Assembly: GCF_000422885.1 (NCBI RefSeq)
Contig: NZ_AUGX01000023.1
Location: 43,707 to 107,706 of the forward strand
DNA length: 64,000 nt
Direction: 5' to 3'
From: Ottowia thiooxydans DSM 14619
Lineage (GTDB): Bacteria > Pseudomonadota > Gammaproteobacteria > Burkholderiales > Burkholderiaceae_C
Positions 16,882 through 27,809 of this stretch are shown here, one piece after another (the first letter of the stretch is position 1; each line of letters opens with the position of its first letter). The notes under the pieces were generated by a model. It was not told the origin of the DNA. It was given only the letters and a program-made list of their open reading frames with translations, and made no database searches. Position numbers and translations under genes: made by a program.

Positions 16882-17521
16882 GCGGCTGCCAGAGGGCGCG
16901 CCGAGGTGAATGCGAGGGTTGTTCCCCGGGCTTTCCTGTGAAGCTGCCTAGTCATCGTAGTTTGCGAACTAGATAGGGCCTCGAGCCCAGCGCTTTGAGG
17001 TCCATGACGGCTCTTGAGGTATCGCTACCCCCGGTATCTGGGGGGCGCGTTCCATATTGAGCTGATTTCTCGCCCATCGAATGGCAGTTGGAGATACCGT
17101 TAAAGAATGCATCGAGGGATTTTCGCGACGTGAATCCACGCGGAGAGTGAGACGCTGACGCATTTCTCGATTCCCGCCAAATGCAATTCTCTCGCCTACT
17201 GTGTAAACGAAGCATTTCTGTTTAGTTCAAATGAATGAACCGGTCGGATTAATGTGCGGAGTAGTTGTTTAGGTGCATCTTTTCGCTATCCGCAGCGGCC
17301 ATCCAGGTTGACAGGAGGCGGTTTGTGCAGCAGTATGAGATGAAAAGTAAACTGGTCACTCTTCGAAGTGGTAAGTTGAATTCTGATTTTGTATTTATTC
17401 AGTTGTTTTTAGGTAAACGGCTGTTGCCTATTTGTAATTTAAATCCCAAGCCTGAATGGGTAGGAATCAAAGTTAAATTTTAGTAAGCGAAATATATCTC
17501 GTAATCAAGTGGAGGAAGTTC
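16882..17521. other. 640-bp intergenic region, increasingly AT-rich
   Basis: No gene I can support. Base composition shifts from GC-rich near 16900 to AT-rich after about 17200, marking entry into the low-GC block of three paralogues. GGAGGA at 17511-17516 is the ribosome site of the next gene. Confidence 0.5.
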
Positions 17522-18355
17522 ATGAAAATTAAGTCAATTCTTGCGTGTTCGGCATTTCTAAGCCTATCTGCCGTAAATTTTGCGGTCGCAGCGCCCCAAA
17601 CTGGGCTATGGATGATCGCGTCCGGAGAAAACGCCTATGGCGGTGATCTTATAAATATCGACGTCCAAGACAACAAGGTTTTTATTATTTTCGCGGTTGG
17701 AGCTGTACCAAATAATACCTATTTTCTCTATGGTACAGGCACTCTAGATGGTGACAATGTCGCGGTGGAGCTTACTTCCTCCAAGGATTTGACAAAAAAG
17801 CAAGTGACGGGTAGTTTCAATAGTAGTACAACCGGTGTGATGACTTTTGAAGGTGTCGGGAGTCGCACCGTATTCCGAGTACAGTTAGCTGACACAACCA
17901 AGCCTCAGACTATGCTTGGCTCCTGGATTTTTACTTATGTAAACACTTCAACAGCGAAGGGAACGTCTCAAGGTCGCCTTTTGAATTCCATCCTGCCAGC
18001 ATCAGTTAACGGTGGTGGCATTTCCGTTGATGGCTCAGGGAAATTTGGATGTGAATTCCAAACGGGAGGGACGTATAAAGGGTATACAGTTTGCGTCGAT
18101 GTAACCAACCCCTCGCAGCAATTGAACTACTTTCTGAAGCGCAGTGCAGATGAGGCTGGTGGGGTGTATATGGTGAGCAATGCTATTAACGGGACGACCA
18201 TAGCCTTGGCAAGAAGAGTGGGTACATCAGACGGAAAAAGCCTGGTAACGCCGAAATCAGCAAATGAGTCGCAAAAAATTCTGTCTTCTGCCATTGAGAA
18301 TTTCTTGTACAACTACGGAGCTATCGCCAAACAAGAACTCTTGAATAAAGAGTAG
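17522..18355 (+). CDS. Secreted protein of unknown family, paralogue A
   Basis: 277 residues, not recognised. The signal peptide MKIKSILACSAFLSLSAVNF...AVAA is cleaved near residue 24, giving a mature N-terminus APQTG. Residues 25-130 look beta-rich and are the most conserved part among the three copies (NAYGGDLINID, PNNTYFLYGTG, VTGSFNSSTTG). Two Cys in the second half (FGCEF and YTVCVD) are conserved in all copies and could form a disulfide. The C-terminus is helical (SSAIENFLYNYGAIAKQELL). Codon use and base composition are visibly more AT-rich than the flanking genes, suggesting acquisition. GGAGGA precedes the ATG. Confidence 0.85.
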   Translation: MKIKSILACSAFLSLSAVNFAVAAPQTGLWMIASGENAYGGDLINIDVQDNKVFIIFAVGAVPNNTYFLYGTGTLDGDNVAVELTSSKDLTKKQVTGSFNSSTTGVMTFEGVGSRTVFRVQLADTTKPQTMLGSWIFTYVNTSTAKGTSQGRLLNSILPASVNGGGISVDGSGKFGCEFQTGGTYKGYTVCVDVTNPSQQLNYFLKRSADEAGGVYMVSNAINGTTIALARRVGTSDGKSLVTPKSANESQKILSSAIENFLYNYGAIAKQELLNKE

Positions 18356-18791
18356 GCGAATCATATTGTCACTTCGCCGCCCTCTGCGATAGAGGCCGGT
18401 CAGCGCAGGCCTGCGATGCGTGGGCTTGCTGTCAGAGTTTTCTCTAGCGTAGAGACGCGCGCGTCATCTTATGCTGGGTGCACGTGGGTAGTGGCGCCTT
18501 AGTGTAGTTCGCGGATAGAGCGGCTGCCCCTGAACTCGCGGATCGTTACAGCCCGATCAAGTATCGACTAGGGAACGGTTCTTGGCGGTTCTGGAGCGCA
18601 AGCCTCCAATCCAGTGAAAACTCTAAGAAGCGTTGGGTGACCCCGCCCAAGGCTCACATCGCCGTTGAACTGATTGCTTCTTGTTGACAGGCAGTTGCTT
18701 ATGCATCAGTATAGGAATACTGCTTAAACTAATGTCGTCATTAAAAATGAGAACTAAGTTTCTATATTTTTAAATCAGATCAGGAGAGTGT
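18356..18791. other. Intergenic region between paralogues A and B
   Basis: 436 bp; GC-rich at first, then AT-rich just before the second paralogue. I looked for a crotonase remnant like the one after paralogue B and found none. No gene can be supported. Confidence 0.45.
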
Positions 18792-19622
18792 ATGGGCATT
18801 GAATCTAAAATTATTTGTTCTCTGGCTTTTGGTCTTTCAGCGATAAGCTGTGCGGCTGCAGCGCCTCAAACAGGAACTTGGCTGATTGCGAATGGGCAAA
18901 ACGCCTATGGTGGCGATATTATAAATATCGATGCACAAAACAATAAGCTATTTGTTATATTTGCCGTTGGGGCGGTTCCAAATAATACCTATTTCCTTTA
19001 TGGACGAGGGACTATAGACGATAGTAATGTTGTTTTAGACCTAACATCCTCCAAAGACTCGTCTGTCAAAAGAGTCACAGGAAGTTTCAATACCAGTACA
19101 ACCGGGGTTTTGAATTTCCCGGGTGTGGGTCAGCGCTCAGTGTATCGGGTAAAGCTTGAAGATGAATCAAACCCGGTAAATATGATGGGGGTTTGGAATT
19201 TTAGTCATATTCCCGGGGAAAGTGATACTGGGGTGGCTCAATATCGAGAGTTCAATTCGGTTATTCCAGGAACCGTTGAAGGCTCCGGCATTGCCTTGGA
19301 TCGTACGCAAAAATTTGGATGCGAATATAAGTTGCGTGGAGAGTTTCAAGGACATGTCGTCTGCATAGATATGGCCAATCCATCTGTCTCTGCTGGATAT
19401 ATTTTAAAGCGAAGTGCAAATGAATTGGCTGGATACTATATTCAAAACGATAGTTATCGTGGTAGGGGATATGGGCAAAGACTCGTGGCGTCCGACGGGG
19501 AAACGATTTTGATTCTCAAGCAGGGGGGTGAAGCACAAAATCTAATGCGGTCTGCCATGGAGAATTTTTCATACAACTACGGAAGTATGGTGAAAAATTT
19601 AATTTTGAAGGAAGCTAAGTAA
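18792..19622 (+). CDS. Secreted protein of unknown family, paralogue B
   Basis: 276 residues, same architecture as paralogue A: signal peptide (about 1-23, ending CAAA), mature start APQTGTW, conserved blocks QNAYGGDIINID, VPNNTYFLYGRG and VTGSFNTSTTGVLNFPGVG, and the Cys pair in FGCEY and HVVCID. The region from about residue 205 on diverges most. By eye it is closer to copy C than to copy A (INIDAQNNKLFVIFAVG is shared with C). CAGGAGAG lies 7 bp before the ATG. AT-rich. Function unknown. Confidence 0.85.
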   Translation: MGIESKIICSLAFGLSAISCAAAAPQTGTWLIANGQNAYGGDIINIDAQNNKLFVIFAVGAVPNNTYFLYGRGTIDDSNVVLDLTSSKDSSVKRVTGSFNTSTTGVLNFPGVGQRSVYRVKLEDESNPVNMMGVWNFSHIPGESDTGVAQYREFNSVIPGTVEGSGIALDRTQKFGCEYKLRGEFQGHVVCIDMANPSVSAGYILKRSANELAGYYIQNDSYRGRGYGQRLVASDGETILILKQGGEAQNLMRSAMENFSYNYGSMVKNLILKEAK

Positions 19623-19628
19623 GTTTTC

Positions 19629-19678
19629 CGATTTTTTTGCATGACCCTGTCGGTCAAGGTTCAGTGGTAAAAAAATCG
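19629..19678. other. Long-spacer inverted repeat after paralogue B
   Basis: A 10-bp inverted repeat, CGATTTTTTT at 19629-19638 and AAAAAAATCG at 19669-19678, with GACC/GGTC pairing in the loop. It starts 7 bp after the stop codon. It could fold in mRNA but lacks the usual GC stem plus T-run of a terminator. The rest of the 305-bp gap to 19927 is AT-rich with no gene seen. Confidence 0.35.
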
Positions 19679-19927
19679 ATAGAAGCACCAAAAAAATAAA
19701 TTCAATCCGCAAATTAAAATACTCCGAGGATTATTTTTAGTAACCGCAGGCGTATTTTTATAAATTAAATCGGCGAGCCGTTGACAAGTGCTGCTGATTC
19801 CAGTGATTGTTTTTTGCGGTACTGGCGTGCGATTTTTCTATCGCGGGGAAATTAATTTTCTCAATTCACAAATTGCTGAACGTGCCCAAACATCGGTCTC
19901 CTGGGGCTCGGTCGTTCTGGAAGCAGC

Positions 19928-20275
19928 TTACCGATGAGTGAGCGGCACCTTGCGCTTGTTTGCAAAAGCGCCCGTTCCTTCTTTCTGAACGCTACCGGCA
20001 AATAGAGGCCGGAATCGGCGGTCTTCTAAAGCACGATTCACACTTTTCGTGCCAGCCATGACGGCGAGGTGGCCGTAATCGCATATCGTCAGGCCCGCAC
20101 CCAGGGCTTCTTCCATCAGCTTTTCCAGCGACACCACACGGCTGGCTAAACCGGCGCGCTCGGCTTTTTCCGCATTCATCATGCGGCCGGTGAGCACCAG
20201 GTCCATGGCTTTGGATTTGCTTATTGGGCGGGGCAGGCGCTGCGCGCCAGAGGCCTTTCTGTGCTGGATTTCTGT
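19928..20275 (-). pseudogene. Decayed 3' fragment of an enoyl-CoA hydratase
   Basis: The minus-strand frame reads [19 protein letters not shown], then [18 protein letters not shown] and ends NKRK..LTHR. It is plainly the C-terminal half of the intact hydratase at 21644-22423, with substitutions and an internal loss of about nine codons between SVNRALE and the final segment. Upstream of about 20275 similarity stops: the substrate-binding and oxyanion-hole half is missing, so it cannot be functional. Its position after paralogue B mirrors the intact gene after paralogue C, pointing to a segmental duplication followed by decay. Confidence 0.85.
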
Positions 20276-20653
20276 CTCGGGCACCATCGCAACGGGTGTC
20301 ACAACCAGATTTTGAGCGCCATGTGCTCCCAGGTCGGAGATTCCTTGACGGAAGTCAATTCGAACTGGCAGCGCATGAAGATCATGGAGGATGCACCGGA
20401 GACCCATTGACAGACATTGCTCTCAGCGCTTCTGCCGTTGTTGTCAGGGTCTTCTTGTGTTGACAAATGTATATTTATGTATCATTGTGAAAATGCACGG
20501 ACGGGAGAGTGAGCCTGAAAATAGAAAAAATAGAAATCAAGGCTCTCGGGTGCGCATTTTGGCTTTGAGTTAAAACGATAAAAGGAGAGGGCTAGGATTA
20601 ATCTTTTGGCGAAAACATATTTGCTATCCGACGTAATTTAATAGAGGAGCTTC
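20276..20653. other. Intergenic region upstream of paralogue C
   Basis: No complete gene. A short plus-strand frame (about 20299-20411) ends NWQRMKIMEDAPETH before a stop and could be the tail of a lost gene, but I cannot place it in a family. The last 200 bp are AT-rich and probably hold the promoter of paralogue C. Confidence 0.35.
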
Positions 20654-21481
20654 ATGAAAATTAAATCAATACTTGCTTGTTCGGCGATCTTTGCGTTATC
20701 TGCTGCTAATTTTGCCGTAGCCGCACCTCAGACTGGGACATGGCTGATGGCTAATGGGCAAAATGCCTACGGCGGCGAAATTATAAATATTGACGCCCAA
20801 AACAATAAATTGTTTGTCATTTTTGCCGTTGGAGAAGTTCCAAACAATACGTATTTTCTGTATGGGTCGGGTGCTATTAACGGGGACAATGTTGAGGTGG
20901 AGCTTACTTCCTCAAAAGACCTGTCTAAAAGACTAGTCACTGGGTCCTTCAATACAAGTACTACTGGCATTCTGAATTTTCCAGGGGTGGGGGCTCGCAC
21001 AATATATCGTGTGAAGCTAGATGACGAATCAAGTCCAGTCAGTATGATGGGGCTTTGGAATTTTAATAATATCAGTTATTCAACAGGCAAAGGGAGCGCT
21101 CAGGTTAGACTTTTTAATTCAGTTGCCCCGGCAACCGTCAATGGCAACGGATTTGCGGTGGACGATACTTTGAAGTTTGGCTGCGAGTATCAAGTAAAGG
21201 GAGATTTACAAGGCCTGCTTCTTTGCGCTGACGTTACTATTTCTTCATTGCCGAAAGTCTATGCTTTTAAGCGAAGTGCAAATGAAGCCGGTGGAATTTA
21301 CTCTCAAGATGGCGTTAATACTCAACTGGCCTTGGCGCAGCGGCTTGACACGTCAGATGGAAAAACGCCATTGATCTTGAAACAGGGCGGCGATCATCAA
21401 AAAATTCTTGCTTCCGCTATTCAAAACTTTGTGAATAGACATGGCGCCGAAACGAGCAAATTGCTACTAAAGAAGAATTAG
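20654..21481 (+). CDS. Secreted protein of unknown family, paralogue C
   Basis: 275 residues. The signal peptide is almost identical to that of copy A (MKIKSILACSA), while the mature domain is closest to copy B (APQTGTWLMANGQNAYGG). The Cys pair is present (FGCEY, LLLCAD), and the C-terminus IQNFVNRHGAETSKLLLKKN is again helical. This mixed pattern suggests recombination among copies. GAGGAG precedes the ATG by about 6 bp. The gene faces the enoyl-CoA hydratase, with a strong shared terminator between them. AT-rich; function unknown. Confidence 0.86.
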   Translation: MKIKSILACSAIFALSAANFAVAAPQTGTWLMANGQNAYGGEIINIDAQNNKLFVIFAVGEVPNNTYFLYGSGAINGDNVEVELTSSKDLSKRLVTGSFNTSTTGILNFPGVGARTIYRVKLDDESSPVSMMGLWNFNNISYSTGKGSAQVRLFNSVAPATVNGNGFAVDDTLKFGCEYQVKGDLQGLLLCADVTISSLPKVYAFKRSANEAGGIYSQDGVNTQLALAQRLDTSDGKTPLILKQGGDHQKILASAIQNFVNRHGAETSKLLLKKN

Positions 21482-21558
21482 AGCAGCGAGTCCGGGGTGC
21501 GTGAGCGTGAACGCGGTCATACGCGTTCCCAGCGGACCCAGTCTGGCGGGACAGCAAA

Positions 21559-21598
21559 ATGCCCACGATCGTGAAAACGAGCGTGGGCATTTCTTCTT
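21559..21598 (+). terminator. Terminator between paralogue C and the enoyl-CoA hydratase
   Basis: Stem ATGCCCACG/CGTGGGCAT with an inner TCGT/ACGA pair around a GAAA loop, followed by TTCTTCTT on the plus strand. The minus strand has TTTTG after the stem, so it may act weakly in both directions for the two convergent genes. Confidence 0.8.
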
Positions 21599-21643
21599 GT
21601 CGAGGATGTCTGTCCAGAGGCATCCTCCTGATCCAGTAACCGC

Positions 21644-22423
21644 TTACCGGTGAGTGAACTGCCCCTTGCGCTTGTTCACGAAGGCGTCCATGCCTTCTTT
21701 CTGGTCGCTGGTGGCAAACAAAGCGTGGAACAAGCGGCGTTCGAACATCACGCCGTCATTCAAGCTGCCTTCAAAGGCGCGGTTTACGCTTTCCTTGGCG
21801 GCCATGACGGCGAGTTGGCCATAGTCGCAAATCATCAGGGCCGCACCAAGAGCTTCTTCCATCAGCTTGTCCAGCGGCACCACACGGCTGGCCAAGCCGG
21901 CGCGTTCGGCTTCTTCGGCATTCATCATGCGGCCGGTGAGCACCAGGTCCATGGCTTTGGATTTGCCCACTGCGCGGGGCAGGCGTTGTGTGCCGCCTGC
22001 GCCAGGGATCACGCCCAGTTTGATCTCGGGTTGACCAAACTTGGCGTTGTCTGCGGCGATGATGAAATCACACATCATGGCCAGCTCGCAGCCTCCGCCC
22101 AGGGCGAAGCCGCTGACGGCCGCAATGACTGGCTTGCGGATGGAGCGGATGGTTTCCCAATCACGCGTGATGTAGTCATCACGATAGACGTCCGCAAAAC
22201 TGTAGGTGGCCATGGCGCCAATGTCAGCCCCGGCAGCAAAGGCTTTTTCGCTTCCAGTCACGATCATGCAGCCAATGGCTTCGTCTGCATCAAAAGCCTT
22301 GAGCGCTTGGCCCAATTCCACCATCAACTGGCTGTTCAGCGCATTCAGCTGCTTGGGGCGGTTCAGAGTGACGATGCCGACTTTTCCGCCTTCTGTGCGG
22401 ACTTCAATGAATTCATAGGCCAA
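21644..22423 (-). CDS. Enoyl-CoA hydratase (crotonase family)
   Basis: 259 residues, a complete short-chain enoyl-CoA hydratase. Oxyanion-hole loops are [11 protein letters not shown] (about 64-74) and [16 protein letters not shown] (about 103-118). The two catalytic Glu are in GGCELA and in [19 protein letters not shown]. It hydrates trans-2-enoyl-CoA in beta-oxidation. Its position divergent from paaG-paaI-paaK suggests a role in phenylacetate ring-cleavage product oxidation (a PaaF-like step), but the sequence resembles general ECHS1-type hydratases, so no symbol is given. A decayed partial copy lies at 19928-20275. Confidence 0.92.
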   Translation of the reverse strand: MAYEFIEVRTEGGKVGIVTLNRPKQLNALNSQLMVELGQALKAFDADEAIGCMIVTGSEKAFAAGADIGAMATYSFADVYRDDYITRDWETIRSIRKPVIAAVSGFALGGGCELAMMCDFIIAADNAKFGQPEIKLGVIPGAGGTQRLPRAVGKSKAMDLVLTGRMMNAEEAERAGLASRVVPLDKLMEEALGAALMICDYGQLAVMAAKESVNRAFEGSLNDGVMFERRLFHALFATSDQKEGMDAFVNKRKGQFTHR

Positions 22424-22512
22424 GGGGTATCTCCTGCTTGTTCTGAAAGGTTGTTCTTGCGGCTTGGGGCGTGTTTAAGTCCCACGCGCAGGGATAACTA
22501 TAGCGATCAACA

Positions 22513-22529
22513 GGTCGGGTTACCCGACC
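22513..22529. promoter_or_regulatory. Palindromic operator in the divergent hydratase/paaG region
   Basis: GGTCGGGT-T-ACCCGACC is a perfect 17-bp dyad, followed by related half-site sequence (CGGTTGGTTAA). It is centred 53 bp upstream of the paaG start and about 98 bp from the hydratase start. The size and composition suit a TetR-family repressor, the class (PaaR) that controls paa genes in other betaproteobacteria. No such regulator is in the window. Confidence 0.6.
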
Positions 22530-22573
22530 ACTCGGTTGGTTAATGGTAAATTGGCGTCTGAAGGAGACAAAAA

Positions 22574-23374
22574 ATGACCAACCCGGAACCCTGCGTCCTG
22601 TACGAAACAGATGGCCCAGTCGCCATTCTTACGCTTAACCGCCCTCAGGCGCTTAACAGTTTTACCCGGAAGATGCATAGCGACCTTTGGGCCGCTCTGG
22701 ATCGCGTGGAGGCTGATGAATCGATTCGAGCCCTAGTGATCACAGGGGCCGGCAGGGGGTTTTGTGCGGGGGCTGATCTATCGGAGTTCGATTTCCGCGA
22801 GGGGCCGGACATCATGCATCGCGCCGATCCCGGCCCGGTGATTGATGAGGCTTTTAACCCCACCACGCGCCGTCTGGTGGATGTTCGCGTACCTACCATC
22901 TGCGCGGTCAATGGCGTGGCTGCGGGGGCCGGCGCTTCGTTGGTCATGGTGTGCGATGTCGCCATTGCCGCGCCCGGGGCAGGGTTCATTCAGGCCTTCA
23001 GCAAGATTGGCCTCGTGCCCGACAGCGGCGGCACCTGGTTGCTGCCGCAGCGCATAGGTTTGGCGCGTGCAATGGGCTTGGCGCTGACAGGCGACAAGCT
23101 GTCTGCTGCCGATGCCAAAGCCATGGGCATGATCTGGGATGTGCAGGAAGATGCCCTGGGCGCAGCCAAGGCCATGGCGCAGCGTCTGGCAGCCATGCCC
23201 ACCAAGGCGCTGGTGGCAACCCGCCATCTTTTGCGAAACGCGCATACACATACTCTTCATGAGCAACTGGATCTGGAGCGAGATGTGCAGTCGCGTTTGG
23301 GTTTCACTCATGATTACATTGAGGGCGTAACTGCCTTCCTGCAAAAGCGCGCACCGCAGTTCAAGGGGCAATGA
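22574..23374 (+). CDS. paaG: 2-(1,2-epoxy-1,2-dihydrophenyl)acetyl-CoA isomerase
   Basis: 266 residues, crotonase superfamily. PaaG converts the ring epoxide of phenylacetyl-CoA to the seven-membered oxepin-CoA, and also acts as a delta3-delta2 isomerase in the lower pathway. The oxyanion loops are GRGFCAGADLSEFDF and NGVAAGAGASLVMVCD. The Glu of hydratases is absent, while the PaaG-type Asp is in KIGLVPDSGGTWLLPQR. GAAGGAGA lies upstream of the ATG. It is coupled to paaI by an ATGA overlap. Confidence 0.93.
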   Translation: MTNPEPCVLYETDGPVAILTLNRPQALNSFTRKMHSDLWAALDRVEADESIRALVITGAGRGFCAGADLSEFDFREGPDIMHRADPGPVIDEAFNPTTRRLVDVRVPTICAVNGVAAGAGASLVMVCDVAIAAPGAGFIQAFSKIGLVPDSGGTWLLPQRIGLARAMGLALTGDKLSAADAKAMGMIWDVQEDALGAAKAMAQRLAAMPTKALVATRHLLRNAHTHTLHEQLDLERDVQSRLGFTHDYIEGVTAFLQKRAPQFKGQ

Positions 23375-23855
23375 TGACTACGCAGTCCTCTGTAGCGCCG
23401 GGTCAGGCGCAGGATTTGGCGCGCCAGGTTGGTGAAGCCATGTTTTCAGCCGATGTGGCGTCTAAAGACACCATGCGCATGGAGCTTCTGGCCTGTGAGC
23501 CAGGCCGAGCCCTGATGCGAATGGAGGTGCGGGCAGCGCACCTGAACGGCCATCAAATCTGCCACGGCGGGTTTATTTTTACGCTGGCCGATTCCACGTT
23601 CGCCTTTGCGTGCAACAGCCGCAACCAGAACACCGTGGCGGCTGGTTGCTCGATCGAATTTCTCAAGCCTGCGCATGAAGGTGACATGCTCACCTGCGAA
23701 GGCATTGAGCAGGTCCAAAGCGGCCGCCATGGCATCTACGACATGCGCGTTACCAACCAGAAGGGCCAGACCGTGGCTCTTTTTCGCGGCAAGAGCGCGC
23801 AAATTGCCGGCACAGTGATTCCCACCGATGAAGTGAAACCCGAAGAGGCCAAAAA

Positions 23856-23859
<4 letters not shown>
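23371..23859 (+). CDS. paaI: Hydroxyphenylacetyl-CoA thioesterase PaaI
   Basis: 162 residues, single hotdog-fold domain. The core motif is NGHQICHGGFIFTLADSTFAFACN, where the Asp after LA is the catalytic acid of the PaaI subfamily. The partner strand is VAAGCSIEFLKPAHEGD. PaaI rescues CoA from dead-end ring-hydroxylated phenylacetyl-CoA intermediates. Start and stop codons overlap paaG and paaK (ATGA on both sides), so the three are translationally coupled. Confidence 0.93.
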
Positions 23860-25151
<1,292 letters not shown>

Positions 25152-25287
25152 GTCTCAGGAGTCTGCTTTTTGCCACAGATGGGCCTGCCATGCCGCTGGG
25201 CTGGCGCGTCTTTCTATCTGCAGGGTGAATCACGGTACGGTCGCATGCGCCGCGAATGACCCTGCTTCCTCGTCGATAATCGCCCCC

Positions 25288-26235
25288 ATGAATCAGCTAG
25301 ACGCGCTCAAACAGCTCACCACCGTGGTTGCCGATACCGGCGATTTCATGCAACTGGCGCAGTTTCAGCCACAAGACGCCACCACCAACCCTTCCTTGAT
25401 CCTCAAGGCGGTCCAAAAGACCGATTACGCGCCGCTCTTGAAAGAGACCGTGGCTGCGAATCGCGGGCGGCCGCTGGATGAGGTCGTTGACCGCTTGCTG
25501 GTCCGCTTTGGTTGCGAAATTCTTTCCATGGTGCCTGGCCGGGTCTCCACGGAGGTCGATGCGCGCCTTTCCTTCGACGAAGACGCCACCTACACGCGCG
25601 CTGAGCGGCTGATTGAGCTGTATTCGGCGGCGGGCATTTCACCGGACCGTGTGCTGATCAAGATCGCCGCGACCTGGGAGGGTATCCGCGCGGCTGAACG
25701 ACTGGAGCGGCGTGGTATTCACTGCAACTTGACCTTGCTGTTTGGATTTTGCCAAGCGGTGGCCTGCGGTCATGCGGGTGTCCAACTGATCTCGCCATTC
25801 GTCGGTCGCATCTACGATTGGTACAAAAAATCCGCCGGAACCGCATGGGATGAAGCCACTATGGCCGGCGCGAACGATCCAGGCGTGCAATCTGTGCGCC
25901 GAATTTTTGAGTACTACAAGCGTCACGGTATCGCCACCGAAGTCATGGGGGCGAGCTTTCGCAACCCAGGCCAGATCACCGCGCTGGCTGGTTGTGATCT
26001 TCTCACCATCAGCCCCGAGTTGCTGGCGCAACTTTCAAGCAGCAGCGCCCCCCTGGCGCGCGCGCTGGACGCGGAGGCTGCGCGCTCGCTGGATATACCA
26101 GCCGTGCAGTTCGAAGAGGCTGCTTTCCGCCTTGCCCTCAATCAGGACGCCATGGCCACTGAGAAGCTGGCTGAAGGCATCCGCGCTTTTATTCAAGATG
26201 CGGAGAAGCTTGAAGCGTTGATGCTGGTGGCCTGA
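25288..26235 (+). CDS. tal: Transaldolase
   Basis: 315 residues when started at the ATG at 25288 ([19 protein letters not shown]), which matches the E. coli TalB N-terminus; the frame is open to 25225 but adds an unconserved leader. The Schiff-base Lys is in [17 protein letters not shown]. Other hallmarks are [30 protein letters not shown] and [11 protein letters not shown]. It transfers dihydroxyacetone units in the non-oxidative pentose phosphate pathway. Its TGA shares one base with the pgi ATG. No good ribosome site is visible. Confidence 0.95.
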   Translation: MNQLDALKQLTTVVADTGDFMQLAQFQPQDATTNPSLILKAVQKTDYAPLLKETVAANRGRPLDEVVDRLLVRFGCEILSMVPGRVSTEVDARLSFDEDATYTRAERLIELYSAAGISPDRVLIKIAATWEGIRAAERLERRGIHCNLTLLFGFCQAVACGHAGVQLISPFVGRIYDWYKKSAGTAWDEATMAGANDPGVQSVRRIFEYYKRHGIATEVMGASFRNPGQITALAGCDLLTISPELLAQLSSSSAPLARALDAEAARSLDIPAVQFEEAAFRLALNQDAMATEKLAEGIRAFIQDAEKLEALMLVA

Positions 26236-27809
26236 TGGACTGGAAAACCCGCCCGCGTTGTGACGAAACGGCCGCTTGGCCGCTATTGCAAGCGCATGCG
26301 CGCCACTTTCTCAAGGGCGCGGAGCCGTTTGATCTGCGCACGGCCTTCGTCGCGGATGAACAGCGATTTGAGCGCTTCAGTCAACAAGCACCTTACGTCT
26401 TTGCTGATCTCTCCAAGAACCTGATTGATGCCCGGGCGCAGGAGTTGCTGCTGCAACTGGCGCGTGAGTGCGGGTTCGAGGACCATCGCCAAGCGCTGTT
26501 GACCGGCGAGGAAGTCAACACCGCAGAGCAACGCGCCGCATGGCATACGCTGCTGCGGGAGCCGTACTCCCCTGGGCGAGAAGACGCTTCGCAGGGCCTC
26601 AGGGAAGAAGTCGCTACTTCTCTGGCGGACATGTTGGCATTCGCGGAGGCTGTGCGTGCTGATGCAAGCATCACGGATGTGGTGAACATCGGTATCGGCG
26701 GGTCTGATCTTGGTCCCCGCATGGCGGCGCAGACGCTGCGCGCGGCTGGCGTCACAAGCGGGCCGCGCGTGCACTTTGTGGCCAACGGAGATGGGCACGA
26801 GATATCTGAGTTGCTGCCTGCCCTGGATGCGGCGCACACGCTGTTCATCGTGGTCTCCAAGACCTTTGGCACTGCTGAAACCTTGCTGAATGCCAAGGCG
26901 GCACGCCAATGGTTTTTAGCGCAAGGCGGCACCGACGTGGCTCGGCATTTCGTTGGTGTAACCTGCAACGTAGAGGCTGCCAGCCAGTTCGGAATCAGCC
27001 GGGTGTTCAGCATCTGGGATTGGGTAGGCGGGCGCTATTCTTTGTGGTCAGCGGTGGGATTGCCTCTGGCCATTGCCATTGGCAGCGAAGGTTTTCGCGC
27101 TTTGCTGGCGGGCGCTTCGGCGATGGATCAGCATTTCGCCAGTGCTCCAATCGAAACCAATCTTCCCCTGCGTCTGGCGCTGCTGGATGTATGGCAGTGC
27201 GATTTCCTTGGCCTTCGCAGCCGCTGTGTGGCTCCATATCACCACGGCTTGCGCCGGCTGCCGGCCTATTTGCAGCAGTTGGAGATGGAAAGCAACGGCA
27301 AGGGGGTGGACGCAAGCGGCCGCGCTCTGTCATTTTCCACCTCACCCGTGGTGTGGGGAGAAGCGGGTAGTAACGGGCAACATGCGTTTTTCCAGATGCT
27401 GCACCAGGGACCAGAAGTGATTCCGGTCGAATTCATCGCTGTGAGAGAGCCCGCCCACAGCTTGCAAGACCAGCACCGCAGCTTGCTTGCAAATGCCCTG
27501 GCGCAGGCGCGCGCATTGATGATTGGGCAAACCAGTGCCTGCGGCCACCGGAATTTCCCGGGAAATCGGCCCAGCACATTCCTGCTGTTGGAGCGCATGG
27601 ATCCCACCACCCTGGGGGCACTGCTGGCGCTGTACGAGCACCGTGTGTTCAGCAGCGGCTCGCTATGGGGCATCAACAGTTTTGACCAATGGGGCGTGGA
27701 ACTCGGTAAAACCATTGCTGCCGACCTGGCTCCCCGCCTTGCTTCAGGCGATGCGGCCGGGCTGGATGCCTCCACTGCGGGCTTGTTGGCGCGCTTACGC
27801 CCATCGTGA
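26235..27809 (+). CDS. pgi: Glucose-6-phosphate isomerase
   Basis: 524 residues. Both family signatures are present: WVGGRYSLWSAVGLPLAIAIG and GSLWGINSFDQWGVELGK. The sugar-phosphate loop NIGIGGSDLGPRMAAQ is near residues 152-167, and SNGKGVDASG near 352. It interconverts glucose-6-phosphate and fructose-6-phosphate. Its start overlaps the tal stop by one base, giving a tal-pgi sugar-phosphate pair. Confidence 0.96.
   Translation: MDWKTRPRCDETAAWPLLQAHARHFLKGAEPFDLRTAFVADEQRFERFSQQAPYVFADLSKNLIDARAQELLLQLARECGFEDHRQALLTGEEVNTAEQRAAWHTLLREPYSPGREDASQGLREEVATSLADMLAFAEAVRADASITDVVNIGIGGSDLGPRMAAQTLRAAGVTSGPRVHFVANGDGHEISELLPALDAAHTLFIVVSKTFGTAETLLNAKAARQWFLAQGGTDVARHFVGVTCNVEAASQFGISRVFSIWDWVGGRYSLWSAVGLPLAIAIGSEGFRALLAGASAMDQHFASAPIETNLPLRLALLDVWQCDFLGLRSRCVAPYHHGLRRLPAYLQQLEMESNGKGVDASGRALSFSTSPVVWGEAGSNGQHAFFQMLHQGPEVIPVEFIAVREPAHSLQDQHRSLLANALAQARALMIGQTSACGHRNFPGNRPSTFLLLERMDPTTLGALLALYEHRVFSSGSLWGINSFDQWGVELGKTIAADLAPRLASGDAAGLDASTAGLLARLRPS

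Noticed and set aside
18356..18791. Search for a third crotonase remnant after paralogue A
   Set aside because: Neither strand shows the [11 protein letters not shown] or NKRK tail motifs found in the other two places.
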